Of a DNA stretch of 41,093 nucleotides, positions 14,232 through 22,302 are shown piece after piece. Each line of letters begins with the position of its first letter. Positions within the stretch are counted from its first letter, which is position 1. The notes beneath the pieces were generated by a model. That model worked only from the letters and a program-made list of their open reading frames with translations. It did not search any database and was not told the origin of the DNA. This stretch comes from JALOAT01 sp041687015 (GTDB lineage Bacteria; Pseudomonadota; Gammaproteobacteria; Thiohalomonadales; Thiohalomonadaceae), in the NCBI GenBank assembly GCA_041687015.1, contig JAWLCT010000029.1, positions 1 through 41,093 on the forward strand, in the 5' to 3' direction. The translations under genes and the position numbers were made by a program.

Positions 14232-16949
14232 GTGCATGATCAGCACGCGGGCTCGCGTGAGCAAACGGCCGAGGTGCGTGAACATGCACGTGGGCGCTGC
14301 CCGTGGGTGCCCGTGTCGCTGCGCCAACGGGTGCTGATGGAGACGCTGGACGTCATTACCCGAACACTGCGAGGCGACACCGACCGCGATGCCGTGCTCG
14401 CCTTTACCCGTGAAGGCGTGACGCAATGGAGTCGCGCACGGCTGCTGCACGCTGTGGGTGGGGTGGCTGCCCAACTGGCCGGGCAGGGCATCGAGGCGGG
14501 CGATCGGGTGGCGCTGTATGCGGAACTGCGGCCGAACTGGATAGCCGCGGCCCTGGCGGCGTTGCAAATGCGCGCCGTGCTGGTGCCGCTGGATGCGCAG
14601 TTTACCGGCGACACCCTGGCCCACGTGCTGCGCGACAGCGGCGCGCGCTGTGTATTGACCGATGCGGCGCATACCGACGCCCTGCCGCAGGGCGTGTCGG
14701 TGTTACGGCTGGATGAGGATATCGCGCCCATCACCGTGCCGCCGGAGGCGCCGCCGGCCCATCCTGATACCGTTGCCGCGATCCTCTATACCTCCGGCAC
14801 CACGGGATTTCCGAAAGGGGTTCCGCTCACGCACCGCAATCTCAGCTTCCAGGCCGAGACCCTTCGGGCCATTGATCTGGTGCACGAGGGCGATCGCGTC
14901 CTGTTGCCACTGCCTGCCCATCATGTCTACCCGTTCGCCATCGGCGTCCTTGCGGTGCTGGCGCTCGGGCTTCCTTTGGTGATCCCGGCCGGTCTCACGG
15001 GACCGCAGATCGCCCGCGCCCTGCGCGAGAGCGGAGCCACCGTCGTCATCGCCGTGCCGCGCCTGTATGCCGCCGTGTTCGACGCCCTGGAAGCGCGCAT
15101 CCGTGCCGTCGGCCGTCCTGCTGTAGCCGCATTTCATGGCGTGCTCGCCGTCAGCGGCGCGCTGCGGCGTCTCATCGGCGCCAATGTCGGTCGCACCGTG
15201 TTTGCGCGCCTGCATCGACGCCTGGCGCCGCAACTGCGCCTGGTGGCCTGCGGCGGCGCCGCGCTCGATGCCGGGCTCGCGCGCAAGCTGGAGGCCTTCG
15301 GTTGGGCGCTGGCGGTAGGCTATGGACTGACGGAAACCTCTCCGTTGCTCACGCTGGACCGGACACCGGTGCGTCCGGGCAGTGTCGGCCGGGCCATCGA
15401 GGGTGTGCGGCTTCGGGTTCAGGACGGCGAAATCCAGGCACGTGGCCCCGGCGTCTTTGAAGGCTATTTGAACCGCCCGGAGAAAACCGAAGAGGTGTTC
15501 ACCGCGGATGGCTGGTTCCGGACCGGCGATCGCGGTGCCCTGGATGCGGATGGCTATCTGTTCGTGCAGGGGCGGATCAGCGAAATCATCGTCACGGCCG
15601 GCGGCGTAAACGTGCAGCCGGACGAGGTGGAAGCGGTGTTCACCGCCAGCCCCTTCATTCGCGAAGCGGCACTGTTACCCACGGAAAAAGGCCTCGCATT
15701 GCTGGTGGTACCGGACACGGCCGAGGCGTTGCGCGCAGAGAGGCCTGAGGAAGACGCCGCTCACGAAGCCGTCGCGGACGCCTCCCGCCGCCTGGCCAGC
15801 TACCAGCGGCCCGCGGCCTTCGCGCTGACCCACGACCCGCTGCCGCGCACACGGCTCGGCAAACTACAGCGCCACCTGCTGCGCGAGCGCTACGACCTCG
15901 CGCGCGCGGCCGGACCTGGGGCACAGGCACGGCCCTTGCCGCCGGAGCAATGGACAGGTGCCGATCGGGCGCTGCTGGATGCGGAGGCGGCACAGGCGGC
16001 CTGGATATGGCTGACGTCACGCTATCCCGATCGCCGCCTTACCCCGGACAGCCACATGGAACTGGAATTGGGGCTGGATTCCCTGGGCTGGATCGACCTG
16101 ACCCTGGAGCTTGGCACCCGCGCCGGCGTGGAACTGGACGACACGGCCATTGCCGGCATCGAGACCGTACGCGATTTGCTGAATGCCGCCGGTGAGGCGC
16201 AACAGGCAGGAGAGCGCGGCGGTTGGCTGGCCCATCCCGAACGGGTACTGGGCGAGCGTGAACGGGTATACCTCGCCCCGCTCGCCGCGCCGCTCGAGAG
16301 GTTGGCGCGCTGGCTCACCGTGCTCAACCGCACGCTCATGCGCCGGATGTTCCGTGTGCGCGCGCAGGGTATCGAACACCTGCCGCGTCAGGGGCCTTAC
16401 CTGCTCGTGCCCAACCACGGCAGCCTGCTCGATCCGTTTGCGCTGGCGGCGGTTTTCCCCAAAGGGCTTGCCCGCGAGGTGCACTGGGCGGGCATCAGCG
16501 AGATGGCCTTCGCCAATGCCGTGTTGCGCGGTTTCAGCCGTCTCGCCCATGTGCTGCCGGTGGACCCGCGCCGCGGCGCCGTATCGAGTCTGGCGCTGGC
16601 CGCCGCCGTGCTCGATGCGGGCAAGCCCCTGGTGTGGTTTCCCGAAGGCCAGCGCTCCGTCGACGGCCGCCTGCTGCCGTTCAAGCGCGGCATCGGCCTG
16701 GTGCTCGAAACCCGCAACGTGCCGGTGGTGCCGGTGGTGATCCGCGGGGCCAACGACGCCATGCCGCCGGGGAAACGCCTGCCGCGGCGCAGCGAAATCA
16801 CCGTCGAATTGGGCGCACCGGTGTTACCCGACGAACTGGCGCACCAGGGAAAGGGCATGCGCAACGACGAACGCATCACCAATGGCCTGCATGCCCGGAT
16901 CTGGGCGATGTGCGAGGGAAGAGACGGTGGACATGACGCGTCAGAGTGA
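14232..16949 (+). CDS. acyl-activating enzyme–ACP–acyltransferase fusion
   Basis: The 905-residue protein has three parts. Residues about 40-570 form an AMP-binding acyl-CoA/acyl-ACP synthetase, with ATP loop YTSGTTGFPKG at about 186, YGLTETSPLL and GWFRTGDRG. Residues about 595-665 form an acyl carrier domain with LGLDSLGW, the phosphopantetheine Ser near 617. Residues about 700-890 form a PlsC/LPLAT acyltransferase, with NHGSLLD (the HX4D motif) and FPEGQRS. It could activate a fatty acid, load it on its own carrier, and pass it to a lysophospholipid or glycerol phosphate. E. coli Aas has the acyltransferase first and no carrier domain. The start is uncertain: GTG 14232, or GTG 14331/ATG 14337 closer to the conserved region. 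Confidence 0.9.
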   Translation: MHDQHAGSREQTAEVREHARGRCPWVPVSLRQRVLMETLDVITRTLRGDTDRDAVLAFTREGVTQWSRARLLHAVGGVAAQLAGQGIEAGDRVALYAELRPNWIAAALAALQMRAVLVPLDAQFTGDTLAHVLRDSGARCVLTDAAHTDALPQGVSVLRLDEDIAPITVPPEAPPAHPDTVAAILYTSGTTGFPKGVPLTHRNLSFQAETLRAIDLVHEGDRVLLPLPAHHVYPFAIGVLAVLALGLPLVIPAGLTGPQIARALRESGATVVIAVPRLYAAVFDALEARIRAVGRPAVAAFHGVLAVSGALRRLIGANVGRTVFARLHRRLAPQLRLVACGGAALDAGLARKLEAFGWALAVGYGLTETSPLLTLDRTPVRPGSVGRAIEGVRLRVQDGEIQARGPGVFEGYLNRPEKTEEVFTADGWFRTGDRGALDADGYLFVQGRISEIIVTAGGVNVQPDEVEAVFTASPFIREAALLPTEKGLALLVVPDTAEALRAERPEEDAAHEAVADASRRLASYQRPAAFALTHDPLPRTRLGKLQRHLLRERYDLARAAGPGAQARPLPPEQWTGADRALLDAEAAQAAWIWLTSRYPDRRLTPDSHMELELGLDSLGWIDLTLELGTRAGVELDDTAIAGIETVRDLLNAAGEAQQAGERGGWLAHPERVLGERERVYLAPLAAPLERLARWLTVLNRTLMRRMFRVRAQGIEHLPRQGPYLLVPNHGSLLDPFALAAVFPKGLAREVHWAGISEMAFANAVLRGFSRLAHVLPVDPRRGAVSSLALAAAVLDAGKPLVWFPEGQRSVDGRLLPFKRGIGLVLETRNVPVVPVVIRGANDAMPPGKRLPRRSEITVELGAPVLPDELAHQGKGMRNDERITNGLHARIWAMCEGRDGGHDASE

Positions 16950-16972
16950 CACGTGACGTGAAGAGGTGACGC

Positions 16973-17007
16973 GTTGGAGGCGATGTCGTTACGCATCACG
17001 CTCCAAC
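16973..17007. terminator. hairpin between convergent genes
   Basis: GTTGGAG at 16973-16979 pairs with CTCCAAC at 17001-17007. The next bases (GCGATG and CATCACG) extend the stem with one mismatch or bulge. It sits between the plus-strand fusion gene ending at 16949 and the minus-strand gene ending at 17011. It may thus serve both as a terminator, although neither side has a clear T run. Confidence 0.45.
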
Positions 17008-17010
17008 CAT

Positions 17011-17244
17011 TCAGACAATCCGCTCCACCACCTTTTTCCCCATTCGCCGTGTCATGCGCGAGCCGGAAAGGGCGGCCCACAGGCGGGGAATGCCGCCAAG
17101 CACGAATCCACCCACGATGGCGACCAGCACCGCATCCAACGGTTGGCGGCGCACCCACGGCACCAACCCGGTTTCCTGGGCGATGATGCGCAATCGGGCT
17201 TTGGCTTGTTCAGGGGTTATTGATTCAGTCTTTTTGCTGCCCAT
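17011..17244 (-). CDS. small single-span membrane protein downstream of YqjE-like gene
   Basis: This 77-residue protein has a hydrophilic N-terminus (about 1-35, with TPEQAKARLRIIAQETG), one hydrophobic helix at about 37-57 (LDAVLVAIVGGFVLGGIPRLW) and a basic C-terminal end (RMTRRMGKKVVERIV). I do not recognise a named family. Its N-terminus overlaps the end of the YqjE-like gene by 28 bases, which ties it to the DUF883 operon. By position it corresponds to the third member of YqjD-YqjE-YqjK-type clusters, though it is not clearly a YqjK homologue. Confidence 0.72.
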   Translation of the reverse strand: MGSKKTESITPEQAKARLRIIAQETGLVPWVRRQPLDAVLVAIVGGFVLGGIPRLWAALSGSRMTRRMGKKVVERIV

Positions 17245-17429
17245 GCAATCAGCCCCGCAACCAGCAACGTCACCAGGCCGGTGGCGAGTGCGGCGGCGTC
17301 GGCGGGCAGGTATCGGGCGGAATACAGGTAAAGACTCCAGACCCAGAGGGCAAGACCGGCAAACGCAAACAGCACTGCAGCGACCACGAGCGCCAGCGCA
17401 CCCGCAAAGCGGGCAATGGATTGGCGCAT
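17217..17429 (-). CDS. YqjE-like (phage-holin 3_6 family) membrane protein
   Basis: This 70-residue protein has two transmembrane helices at about 8-33 (ALALVVAAVLFAFAGLALW) and 44-64 (ALATGLVTLLVAGLIAWAA), separated by a short loop and ending in basic residues. Size, topology and position directly after a DUF883 gene match the YqjE-like inner-membrane proteins of Gammaproteobacteria. These are linked to stationary phase and membrane stress, but their mechanism is unknown. It follows the DUF883 gene by about 60 bases and overlaps the next gene by 28 bases. Confidence 0.78.
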   Translation of the reverse strand: MRQSIARFAGALALVVAAVLFAFAGLALWVWSLYLYSARYLPADAAALATGLVTLLVAGLIAWAAKRLNQ

Positions 17430-17488
17430 CGCCCTTGCCTCCGCCTCGAAGAGATCGGCAAGGGCGATGACGAACTCAGCAAGGTTAT

Positions 17489-17812
17489 TCAGCGGCGGGT
17501 CCCCAGGTCCATCAGTTTGGCAATCAGGAAACCGACGCCCACGGCCGTGGCGATACTGCCGATGGGATGCTGACCGATGGTCTCTTCCACATCGTCGATC
17601 GCCTTACCGCTGCGCTCGCGGGCTTCCTGAAGCTTGCGGCGAACCTGCTCGCGGGTCGCGTTGATGCGTTCCTGCATTTGCGCTTTCATTTCGTCCGCCC
17701 CTCTGCTGGTGGTTCCACGAATCGCATTGGTGAGATCCGCCACGTCGGATCGAAGATGTGAAATATCGGATTTCAGCGATTCCAGTTCTTCTTCGAACGG
17801 TCTGTCGGCCAT
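17489..17812 (-). CDS. DUF883 (YqjD/ElaB) ribosome-hibernation-type membrane-anchored protein
   Basis: This 107-residue protein fits the YqjD/ElaB family. A charged helical N-terminus (about 1-80: LESLKSDISHLRSDVADLTN, QERINATREQVRRKL) leads to the conserved VEETIGQHPIGSIATAVGVGFLIAKL, a C-terminal membrane-associated helix with the family's HP[IW]GS motif. E. coli YqjD and ElaB bind ribosomes and tether them to the inner membrane in stationary phase; the same role here is inferred. AAGGAG lies seven bases before the ATG. An inverted repeat TTGTCGC/GCGACAA stands 14-38 bases upstream. It heads the three-gene small membrane operon. Confidence 0.9.
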   Translation of the reverse strand: MADRPFEEELESLKSDISHLRSDVADLTNAIRGTTSRGADEMKAQMQERINATREQVRRKLQEARERSGKAIDDVEETIGQHPIGSIATAVGVGFLIAKLMDLGTRR

Positions 17813-17825
17813 GGCGCTCTCCTTG

Positions 17826-17850
17826 TTGTCGCGATACCTTCCTGCGACAA
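17826..17850. promoter_or_regulatory. inverted repeat upstream of the DUF883 operon
   Basis: TTGTCGC at 17826-17832 and GCGACAA at 17844-17850 are exact complements with 11 bases between. They lie just upstream of the DUF883 ribosome site, so this could be an operator or a 5' leader hairpin. No direct evidence separates these. Confidence 0.4.
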
Positions 17851-17939
17851 GAAGCCTAGGCCACAGCAGCGCGCTCCGCTATGCAAATGCGGTGAGGAAA
17901 ATCACCACGGGAGCAGGGGCCGTCCCGCTGTGATGGGTC

Positions 17940-18130
17940 TCAATGGCGGGTGCGTTCGATGTCGCTCACCTGTTCTTCAGCCGCCTCCCGGGGATGCCGT
18001 AGGCTTTCTGGATAGGGCCGATGAGCTCGTCCCCGACCACGTTCGGATCGTCGTCCGAAAGCCTGCCTCAGCGCGCTTTGGCCTTGCCCTGAAGCACGTG
18101 CCAGTTGCCTTCGAACTGTTGCCAGTTGAT
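17940..18130 (-). pseudogene. broken csbD-family stress gene (three lesions)
   Basis: The minus strand encodes a CsbD-like protein in pieces. After GGAGG at 18140-18136 the expected start before NWQQFEGNW is ATC (18130-18128), not ATG. The frame reads INWQQFEGNWHVLQGKAKAR and then TGA at 18070-18068, where the family has Trp (KxxWGxLxDDD). It continues in the same frame as GRLSDDDPNVVGDELIG and PIQKAYGIP. Near 17990 one C is missing in a CCCC run, so the rest (REAAEEQVSDIERTRH) sits in another frame and ends at 17940. CsbD proteins are small stress-induced proteins of unknown mechanism. With start loss, nonsense and frameshift all present, this copy is almost certainly dead. It lies upstream of transketolase on the opposite strand. 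Confidence 0.85.
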
Positions 18131-18277
18131 GGCACCCTCCTGGACGCTTTGTGGGCCGCAGCTCATGCCCCTGAGGATAAGGCGTAGTGCGAAAACGGCA
18201 CGCGTCAATAACGAAAACCTGCGAGCTGTAAACCTTCTTCGGGTCCATAGTTTCATGAGTCACCGGGGAGCTGGGCA

Positions 18278-20116
18278 ATGAACCGCACCGCCACCACACC
18301 CATTGATGTGGAATCACTTGCGCGCATGGCGCAGAAGCTGCGCCGACACGCCATCGAGATGACCACCGAAGCCGGTTCCGGACATCCGACGTCGGCACTG
18401 TCCTGTGCCGAAATCGTGGCCACCTTGTTCTTTCAGCAGATGCGCTGGGACCCTGCGGATCCCTATGCGCGCGATGTGGACACGTTCGTCCTGTCGAAAG
18501 GTCATGCGGCGCCCATTCTTTGGTCAGCCTTGTGGGAAGCCGGCGCCATTACAGAGGACCTGCGTACGCTCAGGCGTATCGACAGTACCCTGGAAGGGCA
18601 TCCCACACCGCGCAATCCATGGGTGAAGGTCGCGACGGGCTCACTGGGGCAGGGACTGTCCGCGGCCAACGGTATCGCGGCAGCCAACCGTCTCGACGGC
18701 ATCGACGCGCTCGTCTATTGCCTGCTCGGCGACGGCGAATGTTCGGAAGGCTCCGTGTGGGAGGCCGCGCAGTTCGCCAGCCTGCAGGGCCTCACCCGCG
18801 TGGTGGCCATCGTGGACGTGAACGGTCTGGCCCAGAGCGGGCCCGCACCCTATGGACACGCCACCGACGTATTCGCCGCGCGTTTCAAGGCCTTCGGCTG
18901 GAATGCCATCGAAGTGGATGGTCACGACATTGCCCAGCTGAGCGAGGCTTTGGAACGAGCGGCCAAGGAAGGTCTCACGGCGATCATCGCGCGCACCGTG
19001 AAAGGCAAGGGGGTTTCCTTTCTCGAAGGCAAGGACGACATGCACGGCAAGCCGGTGAAGCCGGCACAGCGTGACGCGGCCCTGGCGGAGTTGCAGCAAG
19101 CCGACATCAGTCTGCGCGTCGTTCCACAACACCTGGGCGCGCGCCCGTTGACATCGCTTGCACCGGCGCCGCTTGCACCGGCTTACACCCTGGGTCAGGA
19201 CGTGGCCACCCGCGAGGCCTTCGGGCGTGCACTGCGCAAGATCGGTGAACGCAATTTGCGGCTGGTGGTACTCGATGGCGACGTCAGCAATTCCACCCGC
19301 ACCGACCTGTTTGCGGAGCGCTATCCCGAGCGGTTTTTCCAAAGCTACATCGCCGAACAGAACATGGCGGGCACGGCCTTGGGCCTGGCCGCCAGCGACT
19401 TCGTGCCGTGTGCAGCCACCTTCGCCTGTTTTCTCACCCGTGCCTATGACTTCATCCGCATGGCGGGCCATAGCCGGCCCGGGCACCTCGTGTTCTGCGG
19501 CAGCCATGCGGGCGTTTCCATCGGCGAAGACGGTCCATCGCAGATGGGGCTCGAGGACATCGCCATGTTCCGGGCCGTGCTCGACAGCACTGTGTTGTAC
19601 CCGTGCGATGCAGTGAGTGCGGAGCGCCTTACCGAGTGTGCGGTGGACAAGGAAGGCATCGTCTATCTGCGCACCACCCGCGGCAAGACTCCGGTGATTT
19701 ACGGCAACGACGAAGCCTTCGAAGTGGGTGGGAGCAAGGTGTTACGTCGCTCGGATCAAGACCTGGCCACATTGGTGGCCGCGGGCATCACCGTGCATGA
19801 GGCCCTGGCCGCCTGCGAGGTATTGGCTGCACGCGGCGTGCGCATGCGGGTTATCGACGCCTATTCGATCAAGCCGCTGGACGAAGCCACCTTGATGGAA
19901 GCGGCGCGCGATACCGGACTGGTTATTACCGTGGAGGATCACTGGCGCGAAGGTGGTCTGGGCGAGGCCGTGGCCACCGTCCTGTGTTCCCACGCGCCGG
20001 TGCATTCGTTGGCGGTGAGTCGGGAGCCACGTTCCGGCAAGCCCGGGGAATTGCTCGAACACCACGGTATTGGCCGCGAGGCGATTGTGCGCGCCGTGGA
20101 AACGCTGCTCGGTTGA
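18278..20116 (+). CDS. tkt: transketolase (short, animal/archaeal-like form, single chain)
   Basis: The 612-residue enzyme moves two-carbon ketol units between sugar phosphates (pentose phosphate pathway and Calvin cycle) using thiamine diphosphate. The N-terminal half has AGSGHPTSALSCAEI and SKGHAAPILWSAL, GSLGQGLSAANG, and the ThDP motif GDGECSEGSVWEAA ending in DVNG. The C-terminal half has VLDGDVSNSTRTD, FIAEQNM-like YIAEQNMAG with the catalytic Glu, AFACFLTRAYDFIRMAG and GISIGEDGPSQMGLEDIA-like sequence. It is about 50 residues shorter than E. coli TktA and resembles the mammalian-length type. GGGGAGC precedes the ATG at 18278. It may work with the aldolase and transaldolase 10 kb away, although they are not in one operon. 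Confidence 0.95.
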   Translation: MNRTATTPIDVESLARMAQKLRRHAIEMTTEAGSGHPTSALSCAEIVATLFFQQMRWDPADPYARDVDTFVLSKGHAAPILWSALWEAGAITEDLRTLRRIDSTLEGHPTPRNPWVKVATGSLGQGLSAANGIAAANRLDGIDALVYCLLGDGECSEGSVWEAAQFASLQGLTRVVAIVDVNGLAQSGPAPYGHATDVFAARFKAFGWNAIEVDGHDIAQLSEALERAAKEGLTAIIARTVKGKGVSFLEGKDDMHGKPVKPAQRDAALAELQQADISLRVVPQHLGARPLTSLAPAPLAPAYTLGQDVATREAFGRALRKIGERNLRLVVLDGDVSNSTRTDLFAERYPERFFQSYIAEQNMAGTALGLAASDFVPCAATFACFLTRAYDFIRMAGHSRPGHLVFCGSHAGVSIGEDGPSQMGLEDIAMFRAVLDSTVLYPCDAVSAERLTECAVDKEGIVYLRTTRGKTPVIYGNDEAFEVGGSKVLRRSDQDLATLVAAGITVHEALAACEVLAARGVRMRVIDAYSIKPLDEATLMEAARDTGLVITVEDHWREGGLGEAVATVLCSHAPVHSLAVSREPRSGKPGELLEHHGIGREAIVRAVETLLG

Positions 20117-20160
20117 AAGTACGGGGACGATGGGAGCCGGAAAGGCACGCAGCGTCGCCG

Positions 20161-20532
20161 TCACCCCATGCGCGTATCGACCATCGGCGGATGTTCGAGG
20201 GTGCGGTGCAAGATGCAGGACGCCGCAGCCCGTCGCGCCGCCTCCCGCCGCGAGGCGGGGAGCGCCGGCCATTCGATGTCCATGGCGATCTGGTCGATGT
20301 TGCCGCGCTCGGGGTGGTACGACCAGCGCACGCGAATGCCGATGTCGTCGGGCTGCACGCCGATGGTTTCCGCATAGGCGTAGAGCACGGAAAAACTGCA
20401 CAACGCCAGCGACGTGGCGAACATCTGCAGGGCACTGTAGGCCGCATCCGGATCATGGCTTTCCACGGTCATTTCCGGCGCCATGAACTGGGAAATGTCC
20501 AGGTCTTCCTCGGAATGCATGAGGATGTGCAT
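20161..20532 (-). CDS. OsmC-like family protein
   Basis: This 123-residue protein resembles the short OsmC-like group. It begins MHILMHSEEDLDISQFMAPE and contains a helix YSALQMFATSLALCSFSVLYAYAE, where the single Cys sits in the usual OsmC peroxidatic position. Strand segments GIRVRWSYHPERGNIDQIAMDIEWP follow, and the protein ends HRTLEHPP. OsmC and Ohr proteins reduce organic hydroperoxides with two cysteines. Only one is in place here besides a late Cys in ASCILHRTL, which may be the second. An upstream GTG at 20544 is an alternative start. The 923-codon minus-strand frame that contains it is an antisense shadow of genes to the right. It is convergent with transketolase. Confidence 0.78.
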   Translation of the reverse strand: MHILMHSEEDLDISQFMAPEMTVESHDPDAAYSALQMFATSLALCSFSVLYAYAETIGVQPDDIGIRVRWSYHPERGNIDQIAMDIEWPALPASRREAARRAAASCILHRTLEHPPMVDTRMG

Positions 20533-20568
20533 GATTCCAATCACTAGCTCACCGATGCCGCTTCGGCA

Positions 20569-22236
20569 ATGTCGCCCATGACGGCCCCGCAGCGACTGCT
20601 CGCGCGTACGGCCGGTCTGGCGGATGCCGCCCGCCTGGCGGATCGGCTCGGCATCGGTTTGATGACCGAATCGCCGCCGCGCCCATTCAACACGGTGATG
20701 ACGGCGCTGGCGGATCGGTTCGGTCTGGACGCATTCACCCTTCCGGGCACGGCAGACGTCACCGATGGCGAGGGCCAGCGCCAGCGCGTACGCATCGTGC
20801 GCGTGCGGCTTGCCGAAGCGACGGTACTCGCCGTCATGCCGTTGCAACAGAATGTGGCATTGCCATCGGGCGGCAGGCATCCTTTTCTGCGTCTGGATCG
20901 AGAGGGTCATATCGAATTCACCAATGCTGCCGGTCGCGAACTCCTGGACTATGCCGGCGCGCCGGGTATGGAGGCCCGGCTGCGCGCGACCGTCCCGCAA
21001 GCCATTGCGCACGGGGAGTGGACCGTGGAATTGGCGCTCGGACCGCGGCTGTTTTCCTTTGCGCTGGTGGACGTGGATGGGCGCAGCCTGCACGCGTATG
21101 GGCGCGAAGTGAGCGAGCGACGCTTCATGGAGGCCTCCCTGCGTGCCAGCGAGGCTCGCCTCCGAGCCCTCATCGAAGCCGCGCCGGACGCCATCGTCAT
21201 CAGCACCACGCGGGGGCGCATCGAATACGTCAATCCCCTGGCGGAAACCATGTTCGGCTTCGGGCGCGGTGAACTCATCGGTCGCGACATGGAAACCCTG
21301 ATTCCGGAATGGTTCACTTCGCGCATCTCGGTACTGCTCGCCAACGGTGAAACCCACGCACGTTCCGCACCGGCCGCCACGGAGGAACATCTTTCCGGGC
21401 GCCGCAGGGACGGCGCGATATTTCCGGTGGAGGTGAGCGCCAGTCCGCTGGAGCAGAACGGCCGACGCTATATCACCAGCATCATTCGTGACGTGACCGA
21501 ACGGGAACGTGCCGCACGGCAAATCCGTCGCCTCAACGAACATCTGGCCAAGCACGTGGAACAGCTGACCACCCTTAATCAGGAGCTGGAATCCTTCAGC
21601 TATTCCGTATCCCACGATTTGCGCGGGCCACTGCGCAGCATTGACGGCTTCAGTATCTTGCTGTCCGAGGACTACGCCGACCAGCTGGACGAGCAAGGCC
21701 AGGACTACCTGCGCCGCATCCATGTCGCCGCCGGTCGCATGGCCGATCTGATTGACGGGCTGCTGCGCCTGTCGCGCATCACGCGCGCGGAACTGGTGCG
21801 CGAAGAGGTGGACCTTTCCGCCTTGGCTCACACGGTGATTGACAACCTGCGCCAGACAGAGCCGGCGCGCAGTGTGGATGTGTTCATTCAACCGGACTTG
21901 CGCGCCGAGGTTGATCGCGCCCTGGTGACCGTACTGTTGGAAAACCTGCTCGGCAATGCCTGGAAGTTCACCGCGGGCCGGAATGGGGCGCGGATTTGCT
22001 TCGAAAGCGAAACCCGGCATGACCGCAGGGTCTTTGTGGTGCGTGACAACGGCGCCGGTTTTGACATGCGTTACTCGGGAAAACTGTTCAAACCCTTCGA
22101 GCGTCTGCACGACCGCGACTATCCGGGCACCGGGATCGGCCTGGCCACGGTGAAGCGCATCGTCCAGCGCCATGGTGGTGAGATCGGGGCAGAGGGCAGG
22201 GAAGGCGAGGGCGCCCGTTTTTGGTTCACGCTGTGA
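20569..22236 (+). CDS. two-PAS sensor histidine kinase (soluble, orphan)
   Basis: The 555-residue kinase lacks membrane helices. Residues about 1-100 are not assigned. A degenerate PAS-like segment spans about 105-185 (FLRLDREGHIEFTNAAGRELLDYAG). A clear PAS domain spans about 197-315 (APDAIVISTTRGRIEYVNPLAETMFGF, closing IIRDVTERERAARQ). A helix, LNEHLAKHVEQLTTLNQELE, connects to HisKA with His349 in SVSHDLRGPLRSIDGF. HATPase_c follows with NLLGNAWKFT, DNGAGFDM, and GTGIGLATVKRIVQRHGG. The HisKA type is shared with bacteriophytochrome-like kinases and with the kinase at 1954-3114. No receiver gene is nearby. It is followed 66 bases later by ppk. Confidence 0.91.
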   Translation: MSPMTAPQRLLARTAGLADAARLADRLGIGLMTESPPRPFNTVMTALADRFGLDAFTLPGTADVTDGEGQRQRVRIVRVRLAEATVLAVMPLQQNVALPSGGRHPFLRLDREGHIEFTNAAGRELLDYAGAPGMEARLRATVPQAIAHGEWTVELALGPRLFSFALVDVDGRSLHAYGREVSERRFMEASLRASEARLRALIEAAPDAIVISTTRGRIEYVNPLAETMFGFGRGELIGRDMETLIPEWFTSRISVLLANGETHARSAPAATEEHLSGRRRDGAIFPVEVSASPLEQNGRRYITSIIRDVTERERAARQIRRLNEHLAKHVEQLTTLNQELESFSYSVSHDLRGPLRSIDGFSILLSEDYADQLDEQGQDYLRRIHVAAGRMADLIDGLLRLSRITRAELVREEVDLSALAHTVIDNLRQTEPARSVDVFIQPDLRAEVDRALVTVLLENLLGNAWKFTAGRNGARICFESETRHDRRVFVVRDNGAGFDMRYSGKLFKPFERLHDRDYPGTGIGLATVKRIVQRHGGEIGAEGREGEGARFWFTL

Positions 22237-22302
22237 CCCAGGCACGGCAGTCGCACATTTGCGCTCCCGATGCCATCGGGCGTAAGTTAAACGCAGACCG
22301 CC

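Noticed and set aside
18068..18070. UGA read as selenocysteine or Trp in the csbD-like gene
   Set aside because: The start codon is also lost and a frameshift follows, and other genes here use TGA as a normal stop. Simple decay explains it.
17940..18398. 152-codon minus-strand frame upstream of transketolase
   Set aside because: Only its last part encodes the end of the broken csbD gene. The rest is antisense to the transketolase start and out of frame with csbD.
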